From the NCBI RefSeq assembly GCF_018455725.1, contig NZ_JAHCLR010000027.1:20916-84915 (forward strand): a stretch of 64,000 nucleotides of DNA. Direction: 5' to 3'. Shown one piece after another: positions 17,091 to 27,774 of the stretch; position 1 is the first letter of the stretch, and each line of letters starts with the position of its first letter. The DNA is from Mycolicibacter acidiphilus. Lineage in GTDB: Bacteria; Actinomycetota; Actinomycetes; Mycobacteriales; Mycobacteriaceae. The position numbers were made by a program, and so were the translations under genes. The notes below the pieces were generated by a model. That model was given only the letters and a program-made list of their open reading frames with translations. It made no database searches and was not told where the DNA came from.

Positions 17091-17987
17091 TTACGGTGCC
17101 GCTTCGAGTTTCTGCACTTGCGCAGTGAACAGCACGACGAGCTTGTCGGCGATGGCGGCCGTGTCGATGTCGTTGTGGCTCATCGCCAGGTGCGAGGTGT
17201 TGACGAGCACCCCGCGGTAGTACCCCTCGATGCTGACGACCTTGCTCTCACCGAACTTGAAGTCGTCCGGCCTGGTCAGCGGGCGCGTCACGTTGCTGTA
17301 GGCGACCGCCCACTTCGGCAGGCCCTTCGGTGTGAGCGCACGAACCGTCGTAGCCGTCGGCGCGGATTCGCCACCGCCGAACGAGCTGGTGTACTGCCCG
17401 CAGCTGTTCACCAGGTCCTTCAGATCGACTTCGTTCGTCACGATCTGCAGCGTCGCCATGGTTGTGTGCTTGCCCGAACCGTCGGCCGCGGACAGGATCG
17501 CGCCGGCGATCTGGGTGTAGGACGAGCCCTCTTTCGGCTGACCGACCCGAAGGCCCGCGCACTGCTGCGGGCTGATGGTGGTGTCGCCGTCCGGATCGGA
17601 CGGGCCGCCTGGCTGATAGTCGTTGTCAACGCCGGATTCCCAGGTGTCCCCGTCGAATCCGGAGAATTGAGATCTGCCGAGCAGGAGGTCTCTGGTCAGG
17701 GTGGTGATGTCAGGCTTCGTGGAGATCGCAGCGCCGGAAGTCCGGTGCTCACCGCCGCGCGAGTACCAGAGCGAGCCGGCGACCACGACCACCACAGCGG
17801 TGATGGCCCCCAGCGCCAGCCACAGCCGGTGCCGGGACTTCGCCGGCCACGGCGTGGTGTCCTCGACCCAGAGTCGCCAACCCGGCGGCGCGGGCGGCCA
17901 CGACGGGTCGGGCTGCCAGTTCGGATCCGGGACCCAGCCGGGTGGGGCGGGCGGCCAGTTGGGTGGCGGATTGAACCTCAGCGTCAT
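17091..17987 (-). CDS. Membrane-anchored protein with PknH-like extracellular sensor domain
   Basis: 298 aa. The N-terminus is a Pro/Trp repeat (NWPPAPPGWVPDPNWQPDP), then one transmembrane helix (about 55-76), then an extracellular domain with two or more Cys (QQCAGL, NSCGQYTSSF). The layout and fragments such as SSYTQIAGAIL and PKWAVAYSNV resemble PknH-type sensor domains of mycobacterial lipoproteins and kinases; this assignment is weak. Last of a three-gene unit (gaps 9 and 3 bp) headed by an M23 peptidase, which suggests an envelope role. Confidence 0.7.
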   Translation of the reverse strand: MTLRFNPPPNWPPAPPGWVPDPNWQPDPSWPPAPPGWRLWVEDTTPWPAKSRHRLWLALGAITAVVVVVAGSLWYSRGGEHRTSGAAISTKPDITTLTRDLLLGRSQFSGFDGDTWESGVDNDYQPGGPSDPDGDTTISPQQCAGLRVGQPKEGSSYTQIAGAILSAADGSGKHTTMATLQIVTNEVDLKDLVNSCGQYTSSFGGGESAPTATTVRALTPKGLPKWAVAYSNVTRPLTRPDDFKFGESKVVSIEGYYRGVLVNTSHLAMSHNDIDTAAIADKLVVLFTAQVQKLEAAP

Positions 17988-17990
17988 CCG

Positions 17991-18560
17991 TCAGGCGCCC
18001 GCAAGCCAGCGCCGAGTGGCGGGATGCAGGGCCAGCGCCGCGCTGGCGATCTGGACGACCGGGATGAGGTGCACGATCCACGGCACATGGGCGCCGGCGA
18101 TGAACAGGCTGCCGAAGGTCAGCAGGGCGACCAGCGCGCCGATCGCGATCAGCTGAGCGCCGAGCCACCGGCGGCGCAGCAGCAGGATCACGCCGGCCAC
18201 CGTCGTCGCCGCGAACACCAGGCTGAGGAAGGTGACCGCGACGCAGAACAGCCGGTCGCTCTGCCACCAGCTGGCGACCAGGTCGGTGGCGACCACCGAC
18301 GTCGCCCACCCGCTGACGATCGCGATCGCGCAGGCGGCGATCGGGACGACGCCGCTGGGCTCGGTGCGCGGGCTCGGGCTGAAGTCGATCGCCGCTGAGG
18401 CGGAGGTCGGGGGTGGCGCGACGGGTGTCCGGCCCGTCGGCGCCATCGGTGCGGCGGTCACCGGGAAACTGCCGGTGGGAGCGCGCCGGATGATGCCGGT
18501 GCCGGGGGAATCCCGGCGGGGCGGAGTTGCGCCGGAGCCAGCGCTGGGGCGGTCGGTCAC
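17991..18560 (-). CDS. Hypothetical membrane protein
   Basis: 189 aa. The first 65 residues are Pro/Thr/Ser-rich and hydrophilic; four hydrophobic segments follow (about 70-92, 102-126, 132-155 and 160-180). No family recognised. Sandwiched between the M23 peptidase gene (9-bp gap) and the sensor-domain gene (3-bp gap), so co-transcribed. Confidence 0.75.
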   Translation of the reverse strand: MTDRPSAGSGATPPRRDSPGTGIIRRAPTGSFPVTAAPMAPTGRTPVAPPPTSASAAIDFSPSPRTEPSGVVPIAACAIAIVSGWATSVVATDLVASWWQSDRLFCVAVTFLSLVFAATTVAGVILLLRRRWLGAQLIAIGALVALLTFGSLFIAGAHVPWIVHLIPVVQIASAALALHPATRRWLAGA

Positions 18561-18569
18561 AAACCCGGG

Positions 18570-19553
18570 TTATACGACGTTGACACCGCGCTTGGCAAGC
18601 CACGAAACCGGGTCGATCCGGGTGGTGCCGTTCTGCAGGACCTCGAAGTGGCAGTGCGGGCCGGTGGAGTAGCCCCGGTTGCCCATCGTCGCGATCTGGT
18701 CGCCGGCCATCACCTGTTCGCCGACGCTGACCGTCCAGGTGTTGATGTGGCCGTAGAGCGTCACCGTGCCATCGGAGTGCCGGATCTTCACGTACGCGCC
18801 GTACCCGGCGGTCGGCCCGGCCTCGATGACGACGCCGTCGGAGGCGGCGTAGATCGGGGTGCCGATCGAGTTGGCGATGTCGATGCCGGCGTGCAGGACG
18901 CCCCAGCGGTAACCGAAGTTGGAGGTGAACGCGCCCTTGGTCGGCGCCACGAACAGCGGCCGCTGCAGTCGGGCCTCGCGCTCGGCGCGCTCCTGGGCGA
19001 ACGCCACGCCCTTGGCCAGTTCCTCGTCGTGGACGACGGCGTTGGCAGCGGCCTTCACGGTGATCATCTGGATGCCGTGGCGGGCGTTGGCCGCGCCGTC
19101 GGCGATCACCGTCTTGCTGGCGGCCAGCACGGCCGGGCGCGAGACGGTGGTGCTGGAGTGGGTGGCGGCGTGCGCTGCGGCGGCTGCGGCGCCGGCGGCC
19201 ATCGCGGCCACCATCACCCGGCTCTTCACGGCGCTGGTCGGCTGGCTGCGGTGCTTGCCGCCGCGGGCCGGCATCTCGACCGGGGGCGGGTTGTAGAGGT
19301 ATTCCTCCGGGTAGCCGCCGCGGGGCGGGACGAGTCGCAGCACAGGCATGTTGTCGGTGTCCTGCATGTCGTCGAGTTCGGGGGCGCGCAACACCTCGGT
19401 GCTGGCGTCGTCGATCTCGTCGAACTCGGCGAACGCGTTGAACGGAATGATGTCCGTGACCTCGGTGGGGCTGGGCCGGTCGTCCATGCCCAGCCCACGG
19501 CGGCGGGACGTACCCGCACCGGGACCTGAACGCATGGGCGATTCGTGCTGCAT
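18570..19553 (-). CDS. M23 (LytM) family metallopeptidase (Rv0950c-like)
   Basis: 327 aa. A hydrophilic N-terminal region precedes a hydrophobic segment around residues 108-132 (MVAAMAAGAAAAAAHAA), then a helical spacer and a C-terminal M23 domain (about 220-322). The zinc ligands are complete: H and D in HAGIDIA, and the HCHFE motif, with SDGTVTLYGHI between. It should therefore be an active peptidoglycan endopeptidase or a LytM regulator outside the membrane. Divergent from sucC; the gap holds a CRP-like site, as reported for this intergenic region in M. tuberculosis. Confidence 0.92.
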   Translation of the reverse strand: MQHESPMRSGPGAGTSRRRGLGMDDRPSPTEVTDIIPFNAFAEFDEIDDASTEVLRAPELDDMQDTDNMPVLRLVPPRGGYPEEYLYNPPPVEMPARGGKHRSQPTSAVKSRVMVAAMAAGAAAAAAHAATHSSTTVSRPAVLAASKTVIADGAANARHGIQMITVKAAANAVVHDEELAKGVAFAQERAEREARLQRPLFVAPTKGAFTSNFGYRWGVLHAGIDIANSIGTPIYAASDGVVIEAGPTAGYGAYVKIRHSDGTVTLYGHINTWTVSVGEQVMAGDQIATMGNRGYSTGPHCHFEVLQNGTTRIDPVSWLAKRGVNVV

Positions 19554-19664
19554 CAGCCTGGGGAATCCTCTGGTCGTGATCAGAACGTTACAAAGACTCA
19601 GACCTGGAGACGGTAACCAACGCCACCCCGCACTGGCAAGCCATGCGACGGTTCACTTCGAAAG

Positions 19665-19680
19665 TGTGAACTGAATCACG
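19665..19680. promoter_or_regulatory. CRP (Rv3676-type) binding site between the M23 gene and sucC
   Basis: TGTGAACTGAATCACG is a full match to GTGA-N6-TCAC. It lies 145 bp upstream of sucC and 112 bp upstream of the divergent M23 gene. I recall the Rv0950c-sucC intergenic region as a CRP target in M. tuberculosis. The rest of the gap 19554-19824 holds a TATAAG element at about 19807 close to the sucC start and nothing else clear. Confidence 0.65.
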
Positions 19681-19824
19681 CTTTTGGTGCGGTGAGATGT
19701 GCCACAGGAGTGGTATGCGAGTCGGGAACCTCGCGGCAGGCTCGATACAGTTCCCTGCGGAGTGAACTCCTTATGAATCCGACACCGCCGGAGACCCCGG
19801 CAACCCCTATAAGACAGTGAGCCC

Positions 19825-21000
<1,176 letters not shown>

Positions 21001-21004
21001 CCCC

Positions 21005-21907
<903 letters not shown>

Positions 21908-21920
21908 TTTCTGTGAGCAC

Positions 21921-21948
21921 AAAAGCCCCCGCTACGGCGGGGGCTTTT
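21921..21948 (+). terminator. Rho-independent-type terminator after sucCD
   Basis: A perfect 12-bp stem (AAAAGCCCCCGC with GCGGGGGCTTTT) and a TACG tetraloop. The T-run is part of the stem, so the hairpin can act in both directions. It separates sucCD from the thiolase-like gene that starts 29 bp later. Confidence 0.9.
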
Positions 21949-21976
21949 GTGTCTTCACACGGCAGAAAGTGACCCC

Positions 21977-23509
21977 ATGAGCATCGACCCGCGCACCCCG
22001 GTGATCGTCGGCGTCGGCCAGGCCGCCGAACGGATCGACGACGCCGACTACTGCGGCATGTCGCCGGTCGAGTTGGCTGCCGCGGCGGCCCTGGTCGCCC
22101 TGGAGGACTGCGGCGCGGACGCCGCCGTCGCCGCCCGGGCCATCGATACCGTCGTCGCCACCCGCCAGTTCGAGAACTCCATCCCGCAGGCGCCGGTGCC
22201 GCTGGGCAAGTCGAACAACTTCCCGCGCTCGGTATGCCGACGGATCGGCGCCGAACCGGTGCGCGCCGTGCTCGACGTGGTGGGCGGTCAGGGGCCGCAG
22301 AAACTGCTCACCGAGTTCGCCGGGGCCATCGCCGCCGGCGACGCCGACGTGGTGCTGCTGTGCGGCTCGGATGCGACCTCCACCACCCGGCATCTGGCGA
22401 AGGCGGGGGACCGGCCGGACTTCACTGAGACCGTCGACGGTTCGCTGGAGGACCGCGGGTTCGGGCTGGAGGAGTTCGTCGACCGGTACGGCATCATCCA
22501 CGGCTTCACCGGGGCGACGGTCCAGTACGGGCTGATGGAGAACGCACGGCGGGCCGACGTCGGGCTGAGTCCGGCCGACTACCTGCAGGCGATGGGCGAA
22601 CTGTTCGCCCCGATGACCCGGATCGCCGCCGGCAACCCGTTCTCCGCGGCGCCGGTGATCCGCTCGGTGGACGAGCTGGTCACGGTCAGTGCCGGGAACC
22701 GGATGATCTGCGACCCCTACCCGCGGCTGCTGGTGGCCCGTGACCAGGTCAACCAGGGCGCCGCGACGCTGCTGATGTCGGTGGCGGCGGCCCGCCGGCT
22801 CGGGGTGCCCGAACGCAACTGGGTGTACCTGCACGGCCATGCCGACCTGCGCGAACAGCGGCTGCTGGAGCGGGCCGACCTGGGTCACAGCCCGGCGGCG
22901 GTCGCCGCGGTCACCGAGGCGCTGCGGGTGGCCGGCATCGGCATGGGCGACATCGCCGCGATGGACCTGTACAGCTGCTTCCCGGTGCCGGTGTTCAACA
23001 TCTGCGACGCGTTCGGCCTGACGGCCGACGACCCGCGCGGGCTGACGCTCACCGGCGGGCTGCCGTTCTTCGGCGGGGCCGGCAACAACTACTCGATGCA
23101 CGCCATCGCTGAGGCCGTCGCCGCCGCGCGCAAGGGCCGCGGCGACTACGCGCTGGTCGGCGCCAACGGCGGGATCATGAGCAAGTACTCGGTCGGGGTG
23201 TACTCGACGACGCCGGTGCCATGGCGGCCGGACCGCAGCGCGGAGTTGCAGGCCGAGGTCGATGAGCGGGACCGTGTCGCCGTCGTCGAGCAGGCCGACG
23301 GACCCGCCACTATCGAGACCTACAGCGTGCACTACGACTGGCCGACGCGCACCGGTGTGATCGTCGGGCGCCTCGACGCCGACGGCAGCCGGTTCCTGGC
23401 CACCTCCGAGGACGACGACCTGGTGGCGCTGCTGTCCGATGGCGAACCGCTGGGGGCGCCGATCACGGTGCGGGCGCTGGACTACGGCAACCGCTGCTCG
23501 CTGGCCTGA
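21977..23509 (+). CDS. Thiolase-superfamily protein (acetyl-CoA acetyltransferase-like)
   Basis: 510 aa from the ATG at 21977. The thiolase fold is evident (VIVGVGQAAERI near the start, AGDADVVLLCGSDAT, ALVGANGG). At the position of the catalytic Cys (normally NxxCASG) the sequence reads LDVVGGQGPQKL, with Gly in place of Cys. A C-terminal module of about 90 residues (YDWPTRTGVIVGRLDADGSR) resembles the OB-like domain of this actinobacterial subfamily. Canonical thiolysis is therefore doubtful; it may be a lyase or binding subunit in steroid or lipid metabolism. Transcribed separately from sucCD because of the terminator. Confidence 0.82.
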   Translation: MSIDPRTPVIVGVGQAAERIDDADYCGMSPVELAAAAALVALEDCGADAAVAARAIDTVVATRQFENSIPQAPVPLGKSNNFPRSVCRRIGAEPVRAVLDVVGGQGPQKLLTEFAGAIAAGDADVVLLCGSDATSTTRHLAKAGDRPDFTETVDGSLEDRGFGLEEFVDRYGIIHGFTGATVQYGLMENARRADVGLSPADYLQAMGELFAPMTRIAAGNPFSAAPVIRSVDELVTVSAGNRMICDPYPRLLVARDQVNQGAATLLMSVAAARRLGVPERNWVYLHGHADLREQRLLERADLGHSPAAVAAVTEALRVAGIGMGDIAAMDLYSCFPVPVFNICDAFGLTADDPRGLTLTGGLPFFGGAGNNYSMHAIAEAVAAARKGRGDYALVGANGGIMSKYSVGVYSTTPVPWRPDRSAELQAEVDERDRVAVVEQADGPATIETYSVHYDWPTRTGVIVGRLDADGSRFLATSEDDDLVALLSDGEPLGAPITVRALDYGNRCSLA

Positions 23510-23520
23510 CTCCCCCTTGC

Positions 23521-23580
23521 GCGACCGTGCAGAGTTGTCCACCCCGACCTGGGGTTTTGCCGGTGAACTCCGCACGGCCG
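23521..23580. repeat. 60-bp palindromic interspersed repeat, copy B
   Basis: 49 of 60 bases match copy A at 12601-12660 with no gaps. The outer stem is 23523-23536 with 23566-23579, with two A-C mismatches that become G-U pairs in a minus-strand transcript. Stem positions 12 and 13 differ from copy A by compensated changes (A-T to G-C, C-G to T-A). It lies between the convergent thiolase-like and LLM genes. Confidence 0.7.
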
Positions 23581-23606
23581 CGCCAGGGGGTGAGCTGAGG
23601 AGGGAG

Positions 23607-24458
23607 CTAGCGGGGGGTGAGTCCCAGCTTGCCGGCGAGGCGCTCGACGTAACCGGCCACCTCGGCCTCGGATTTGTCGGGCAGGCCGAACAGCACCTCG
23701 GTGACGCCCAACTCCGCCCAGTGCGCCAGCTTCTCCGGCACCGGTTTGAAGTCCAGGGCGACGATCTGCGGTGCGCCGTCGCGACCGGCGGCGGCCCAGG
23801 TGTCCTGCAGCAGTCGCACCGGGGCGTCGATGTCGAAGTCGCGCGGGGTGGTGATCCACCCGTCGGCGCTGCGGGCGATCCATTTGAAGTTCTTCTCGGT
23901 GCCGGCCGCGCCGACCAGCACCGGGATGTGCGACTGCACCGGCTTCGGCCACGCCCAGCTGGGACCGAAGTTGACGAACTCGCCCTCGAAGCTGGCTTCC
24001 TCCTGCGTCCACAGCGCCCGCATCGCCTCCAGGTACTCCCGCAGCATGGTGCGCCGGCGCCCGGCGGGCACACCGTGATCGGCGAGTTCGTCGGTGTTCC
24101 AGCCGAACCCGACGCCCAGGCTCACCCGGCCGCCGGACAGGTGGTCCAGGGTGGCGATCGACTTCGCCAGCGTGATCGGGTCGTGCTCGACCGGCAGTGC
24201 CACCGCCGTCGACAACCGGACGCCGGAGGTGACGGCACAGGCCGCGCCGAGGCTCACCCACGGGTCCAGGGTGCGCATGTAGCGGTCGTCGGGCAGCGAC
24301 TCGTCGCCGGTGGTGGGATGCGCGGCCTGCCGCTTCACCGGGATGTGGGTGTGCTCGGGGACGTAGAACGTGTGAAAGCCGTGGTCATCGGCGAGTTTGG
24401 CCGCGGCTGCCGGGCTGATCCCGCGGTCACTGGTGAACAGCACGAGTCCGTAGTCCAT
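23607..24458 (-). CDS. LLM-class F420-dependent oxidoreductase (Rv0953c-like)
   Basis: 283 aa, matching the 282 aa I recall for Rv0953c when the ATG at 24458 (MDYGLVLFTSDRG) is used. Luciferase-like TIM barrel with LSGGRVSLGVGFGWNTDEL and SHIPVLVGAAGTEKNFKW, the F420/flavin-binding segments. Substrate unknown. Convergent with the thiolase-like gene and divergent from the DUF5336 gene. Confidence 0.9.
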   Translation of the reverse strand: MDYGLVLFTSDRGISPAAAAKLADDHGFHTFYVPEHTHIPVKRQAAHPTTGDESLPDDRYMRTLDPWVSLGAACAVTSGVRLSTAVALPVEHDPITLAKSIATLDHLSGGRVSLGVGFGWNTDELADHGVPAGRRRTMLREYLEAMRALWTQEEASFEGEFVNFGPSWAWPKPVQSHIPVLVGAAGTEKNFKWIARSADGWITTPRDFDIDAPVRLLQDTWAAAGRDGAPQIVALDFKPVPEKLAHWAELGVTEVLFGLPDKSEAEVAGYVERLAGKLGLTPR

Positions 24459-24614
24459 GCCGGTGATTAGAACGTGTGTCAGTCTGTCGGTCGTCGGCGG
24501 GTCGGCCATCCCACACAAGTTGGTGCGGCGAGCAGGTCGCGGCGTGCAGTAGCGTGAATGATCGAACTGCGCCACCCCGCCCGCAGCCGCCTGCTTACAA
24601 GCACAGGAGAGGTC

Positions 24615-25541
24615 ATGACTTACCCCCCCGGCCCGCCCGGAACCTCCGGCTACCCGTCTGCCCAGCCGTCAGGATCCTACGGAGCGTCGAGCCCGTCGTT
24701 CAGCAAGTCGGCGGACACCGAGAGCAAGCTGCCGCTGTACCTGCAGATCGCGGTGGCGGTGCTGGGCATCGGGGTCTACCTGGGCTATTTCGGGCCGCTC
24801 CTGAGCATCTCCGGCAGCGAGTACCCGATGTTCCTCGGCAACATCAGCTACGCGGTGCCGCTGGCGGTGCTGGCCGGATTGCTGGCCGCGGTCGGGCTGC
24901 TGCCCAAGGCGAAGGTGTACACGGCGGTCATCGCGGTGGTCGCCGCGCTGGGTGCGCTGCTGGTGATCCACACCAGCCTCAGTTCCGGTGACGACGTCTC
25001 GTTCGGCTGGGGGTTGTGGCTGGTGCTGTCGTTCAGCATCCTGCAGGCCGTCGTCGCGCTGGGGGCGCTGCTGCTGGAGTCCGGCGTGATCACCGCGCCC
25101 GCTCCGCGTGCCAAGTACGACCCGTACTCCCAGTACGGGCTGCCCCCCGGCGGCGGCTACTACGGGCAGTCGGGACAGCCGGCTCAGTCGAGTCAGCCGA
25201 GTCAGTCCGGCACCCCGCAGCTCTTCAGTCAGCAGAACTCGCAGCAGTCCGGCTACCCGTCGTACGGCGGCGGTTACCCGACCGGACCGACCAGCGGCGG
25301 GTTCAACGCGCCGTCCGGACCGCAGTCGGCCCCGCAATCGGCCCCGCAGTCGGGCGGATTCGGGTCCGCCCCGGCACCGTCGGCCCCGTTGGCACCCCAG
25401 CCGTCCAGCCCGCCGCCTGCCCCGCAGGGCCCGCCCACCCCGCCGACCGGCTTCCCCAGCTTCGGCCCGCCGCCCGGCGGTGGTGCGAGCGGTCCGCAGG
25501 CGCAGGGCGGTTCGGCCCCGTCGGGGCCGGCGCAGTCGTAA
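24615..25541 (+). CDS. DUF5336 membrane protein (Rv0954-like, 34-kDa antigen family)
   Basis: 308 aa from the ATG at 24615, preceded by GGAGAGGTC. A short Pro/Gly/Ser N-terminus is followed by four transmembrane segments (about 43-64, 72-96, 103-124 and 130-155) and a long cytoplasmic tail rich in Gln, Pro, Gly and Ser with repeated QPAQSSQPSQSG and PQSAPQSAPQSG units. The architecture matches Rv0954, which has been linked to the division complex. The perM-like gene follows after 33 bp, so both probably act in envelope growth. Confidence 0.88.
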   Translation: MTYPPGPPGTSGYPSAQPSGSYGASSPSFSKSADTESKLPLYLQIAVAVLGIGVYLGYFGPLLSISGSEYPMFLGNISYAVPLAVLAGLLAAVGLLPKAKVYTAVIAVVAALGALLVIHTSLSSGDDVSFGWGLWLVLSFSILQAVVALGALLLESGVITAPAPRAKYDPYSQYGLPPGGGYYGQSGQPAQSSQPSQSGTPQLFSQQNSQQSGYPSYGGGYPTGPTSGGFNAPSGPQSAPQSAPQSGGFGSAPAPSAPLAPQPSSPPPAPQGPPTPPTGFPSFGPPPGGGASGPQAQGGSAPSGPAQS

Positions 25542-25574
25542 CCGGCGCCCGCGCGCCGAGAGCAAGTCCACAGC

Positions 25575-27080
25575 GTGACCCCGGTGGCAGGTGACCGCGC
25601 AAGCTCCAACCCGACCCGCGACCTGATCCGGGTCGCCTTCGGCCCGGCCGTCGTGGCGTTGACGGTGATCGCCGCGGTGACGTTGCTGGAGCTGCTGATC
25701 GCCAACAGCGACATGACCGGCGCCTCCGGTGCCATCGCCAGCATGTGGCTCGGCGTGCACCAGGTGCCGATCTCGATCGGCGGCAGCGAACTCGGCGTGC
25801 TACCGCTGCTGCCGGTGCTGTTGATGGTGGCCGGCACCGCGCGGACCACCGCGCAGGCGACCGCCGGCAGCGCGTCCTGGTTTGTCATCCGCTGGATCGT
25901 GGCGTCCGCGCTGGGCGGCCCGCTGCTGATCGCCGCGCTCTGCCTGGCGGTCATCCATGACGCGGCGTCGGTGATCACCGAATTGCAGACGCCGAACGCA
26001 TCGGTGGCGTTCGCCCATGTGCTCGTGGTGCATGCGCTCGGCGCCGCGATCGGGGTGGGGTCGCAGGCGGGCCGGCGGCTGCTGTCGGCGTCGCCGCTGC
26101 CGGACTGGCTGGCGGACTCGCTGCGGGCCGCGGTCGCCGGGGTGCTGGCACTGCTGGGGCTGTCCGGCGTGGTGACGGTCGTGTCGATGGTCCTGCACTG
26201 GGGGACGATGGACCACCTGTACACGATCACCGATTCGCTGTTCGGCGAGCTCAGCCTCACCTTGCTGTCGGTGCTGTACGTACCCAACGTGATCGTCGGA
26301 ACGGCGGCGATGGCGGTCGGGTCGAGTGCGCACATCGGCGTCGCGCTGTTCAGCTCGTTCACCGTCCTGGGCGGCGACATCCCGGCGCTGCCGATCCTGG
26401 CCGCGGCGCCCACCCCGCCGCTCGGCCCGATCTGGGTGGCGCTGCTGATCATCGGTGCGTCCTCGGGTGTCGCCGTCGGCCAGCAGTGCGCCCGGCGGCG
26501 GCTGCCGCTGATCCCGGCTCTGGGCAAGGTCGCGGCCGCGGCACTGATCGCGGCGGTGACGATGGCGCTGCTCGGCTACGCCGGCGGCGGTCGGCTGGGC
26601 AACTTCGGGGACGTCGGCGTCGACCAGCTGACGTTCGGGCCGGCGGTGCTGTTCTGGTTCGCGACGGTGGGTGCGGTGACGGTGGTGATGACCGGCGGCG
26701 TGTATTGGCGGCTGCCGAGCCGGCCGCGACCGGTGCTGTCGGCCGGCGCGCCGCCGGTCGCTGAGCGCGGGGCGCCGGAACCGGAGGAGCCGGACGTGGC
26801 CGATCCGGTCGCCGAATGCGACGAGCCCGACGTTCCCGACGAACCCGAGGCTTCGAGCGAATCCGACGAACCCGAGGTGCCCGACGAGGTGGCGGGCACC
26901 GGCCCGCCGGCGTGGCTGTCGGAGCCCGAACTGTCCCGGCCGACAGCGCCACCCGGGCCGCCGGCGTGGCTGTCGGAGCCCGAACTGTCCCGGCCGACAG
27001 CGCCACCCGGGCCGCTGGAGGATCCCGAGGACCTGATGTTCACCGACGACGACCTGCGCGACGATCGCGGGCCCGTGTGA
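25575..27080 (+). CDS. perM: DUF6350 multi-pass membrane protein (PerM, Rv0955-like)
   Basis: 501 aa from a GTG. About ten hydrophobic segments span residues 15-380; the C-terminal 120 residues are acidic and Pro-rich ([18 protein letters not shown]). PerM is an integral membrane protein known from M. tuberculosis to be needed for division and persistence. The acidic tail holds an almost exact 54-bp tandem duplication giving [18 protein letters not shown] twice. Placed after the DUF5336 gene and 67 bp before purN. Confidence 0.88.
   Translation: MTPVAGDRASSNPTRDLIRVAFGPAVVALTVIAAVTLLELLIANSDMTGASGAIASMWLGVHQVPISIGGSELGVLPLLPVLLMVAGTARTTAQATAGSASWFVIRWIVASALGGPLLIAALCLAVIHDAASVITELQTPNASVAFAHVLVVHALGAAIGVGSQAGRRLLSASPLPDWLADSLRAAVAGVLALLGLSGVVTVVSMVLHWGTMDHLYTITDSLFGELSLTLLSVLYVPNVIVGTAAMAVGSSAHIGVALFSSFTVLGGDIPALPILAAAPTPPLGPIWVALLIIGASSGVAVGQQCARRRLPLIPALGKVAAAALIAAVTMALLGYAGGGRLGNFGDVGVDQLTFGPAVLFWFATVGAVTVVMTGGVYWRLPSRPRPVLSAGAPPVAERGAPEPEEPDVADPVAECDEPDVPDEPEASSESDEPEVPDEVAGTGPPAWLSEPELSRPTAPPGPPAWLSEPELSRPTAPPGPLEDPEDLMFTDDDLRDDRGPV
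26901..27008 (+). repeat. 54-bp in-frame tandem duplication inside perM
   Basis: Copies 26901-26954 and 26955-27008 differ at one synonymous base (GGC/GGG). Each encodes 18 residues of the acidic cytoplasmic tail. The near identity points to a recent event and possible copy-number variation. Confidence 0.95.
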
Positions 27081-27147
27081 CCGATCGACGGGCAGCCGGA
27101 CCGGGCTGGTCCGCCCGGCTGCACCGTAGCTACTAGGCTGCTTAGAC

Positions 27148-27774
27148 GTGCAACCGATCCATGTCGCCCCGAGCGTGCCCGCCCGCCTGGTGGTGCTGGC
27201 ATCCGGGACCGGATCACTGCTTCAATCGCTGCTCGACGCGGCGGTGGGGGACTATCCCGCGCGGGTGGTCGCCGTCGGCACCGACCGGGACTGCCGGGCC
27301 GTGGAGATAGCTCGGGCCGCCGGCCTGCCCGCCTTCACCGTCGCGCTGGGCGACCACCCCGACCGGGCGACCTGGGACGCCGCGCTGGCCGCCGCCACCG
27401 CCGCGCACGCACCCGATCTGGTGGTCTCGGCAGGGTTCATGAAGATCCTTGGGCCGCAATTCCTCTCGAAGTTCATGGGCCGCACCGTCAACACCCACCC
27501 CGCGCTGCTGCCGGCGTTCCCCGGCGCGCACGCGGTGCCGGATGCGCTGGCCTACGGCGTCAAGGTGACCGGTTGCAGCGTGCACCTGGTGGACCCCGGC
27601 ACCGACACCGGGCCGATCCTGGCCCAGCAAGCCGTCACCGTGTTCGACGACGACGACGAAGACACCCTGCATGAACGCATCAAGACAGTGGAGCGCAAGC
27701 TCCTGGTGGACGTGCTGGCCGCACTGGCGACCGGCGGCGTCACCTGGACCGGACGAAAGGCGACCATAGGATGA
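27148..27774 (+). CDS. purN: Phosphoribosylglycinamide formyltransferase
   Basis: 208 aa, transfers formyl from 10-formyl-THF to GAR in purine synthesis. [18 protein letters not shown] is the GAR-binding loop; [12 protein letters not shown] holds the catalytic Asn and His, and [12 protein letters not shown] the catalytic Asp. GTG start at 27148. The last bases overlap the purH start (ATGA), so purN and purH are coupled. Confidence 0.97.
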   Translation: MQPIHVAPSVPARLVVLASGTGSLLQSLLDAAVGDYPARVVAVGTDRDCRAVEIARAAGLPAFTVALGDHPDRATWDAALAAATAAHAPDLVVSAGFMKILGPQFLSKFMGRTVNTHPALLPAFPGAHAVPDALAYGVKVTGCSVHLVDPGTDTGPILAQQAVTVFDDDDEDTLHERIKTVERKLLVDVLAALATGGVTWTGRKATIG

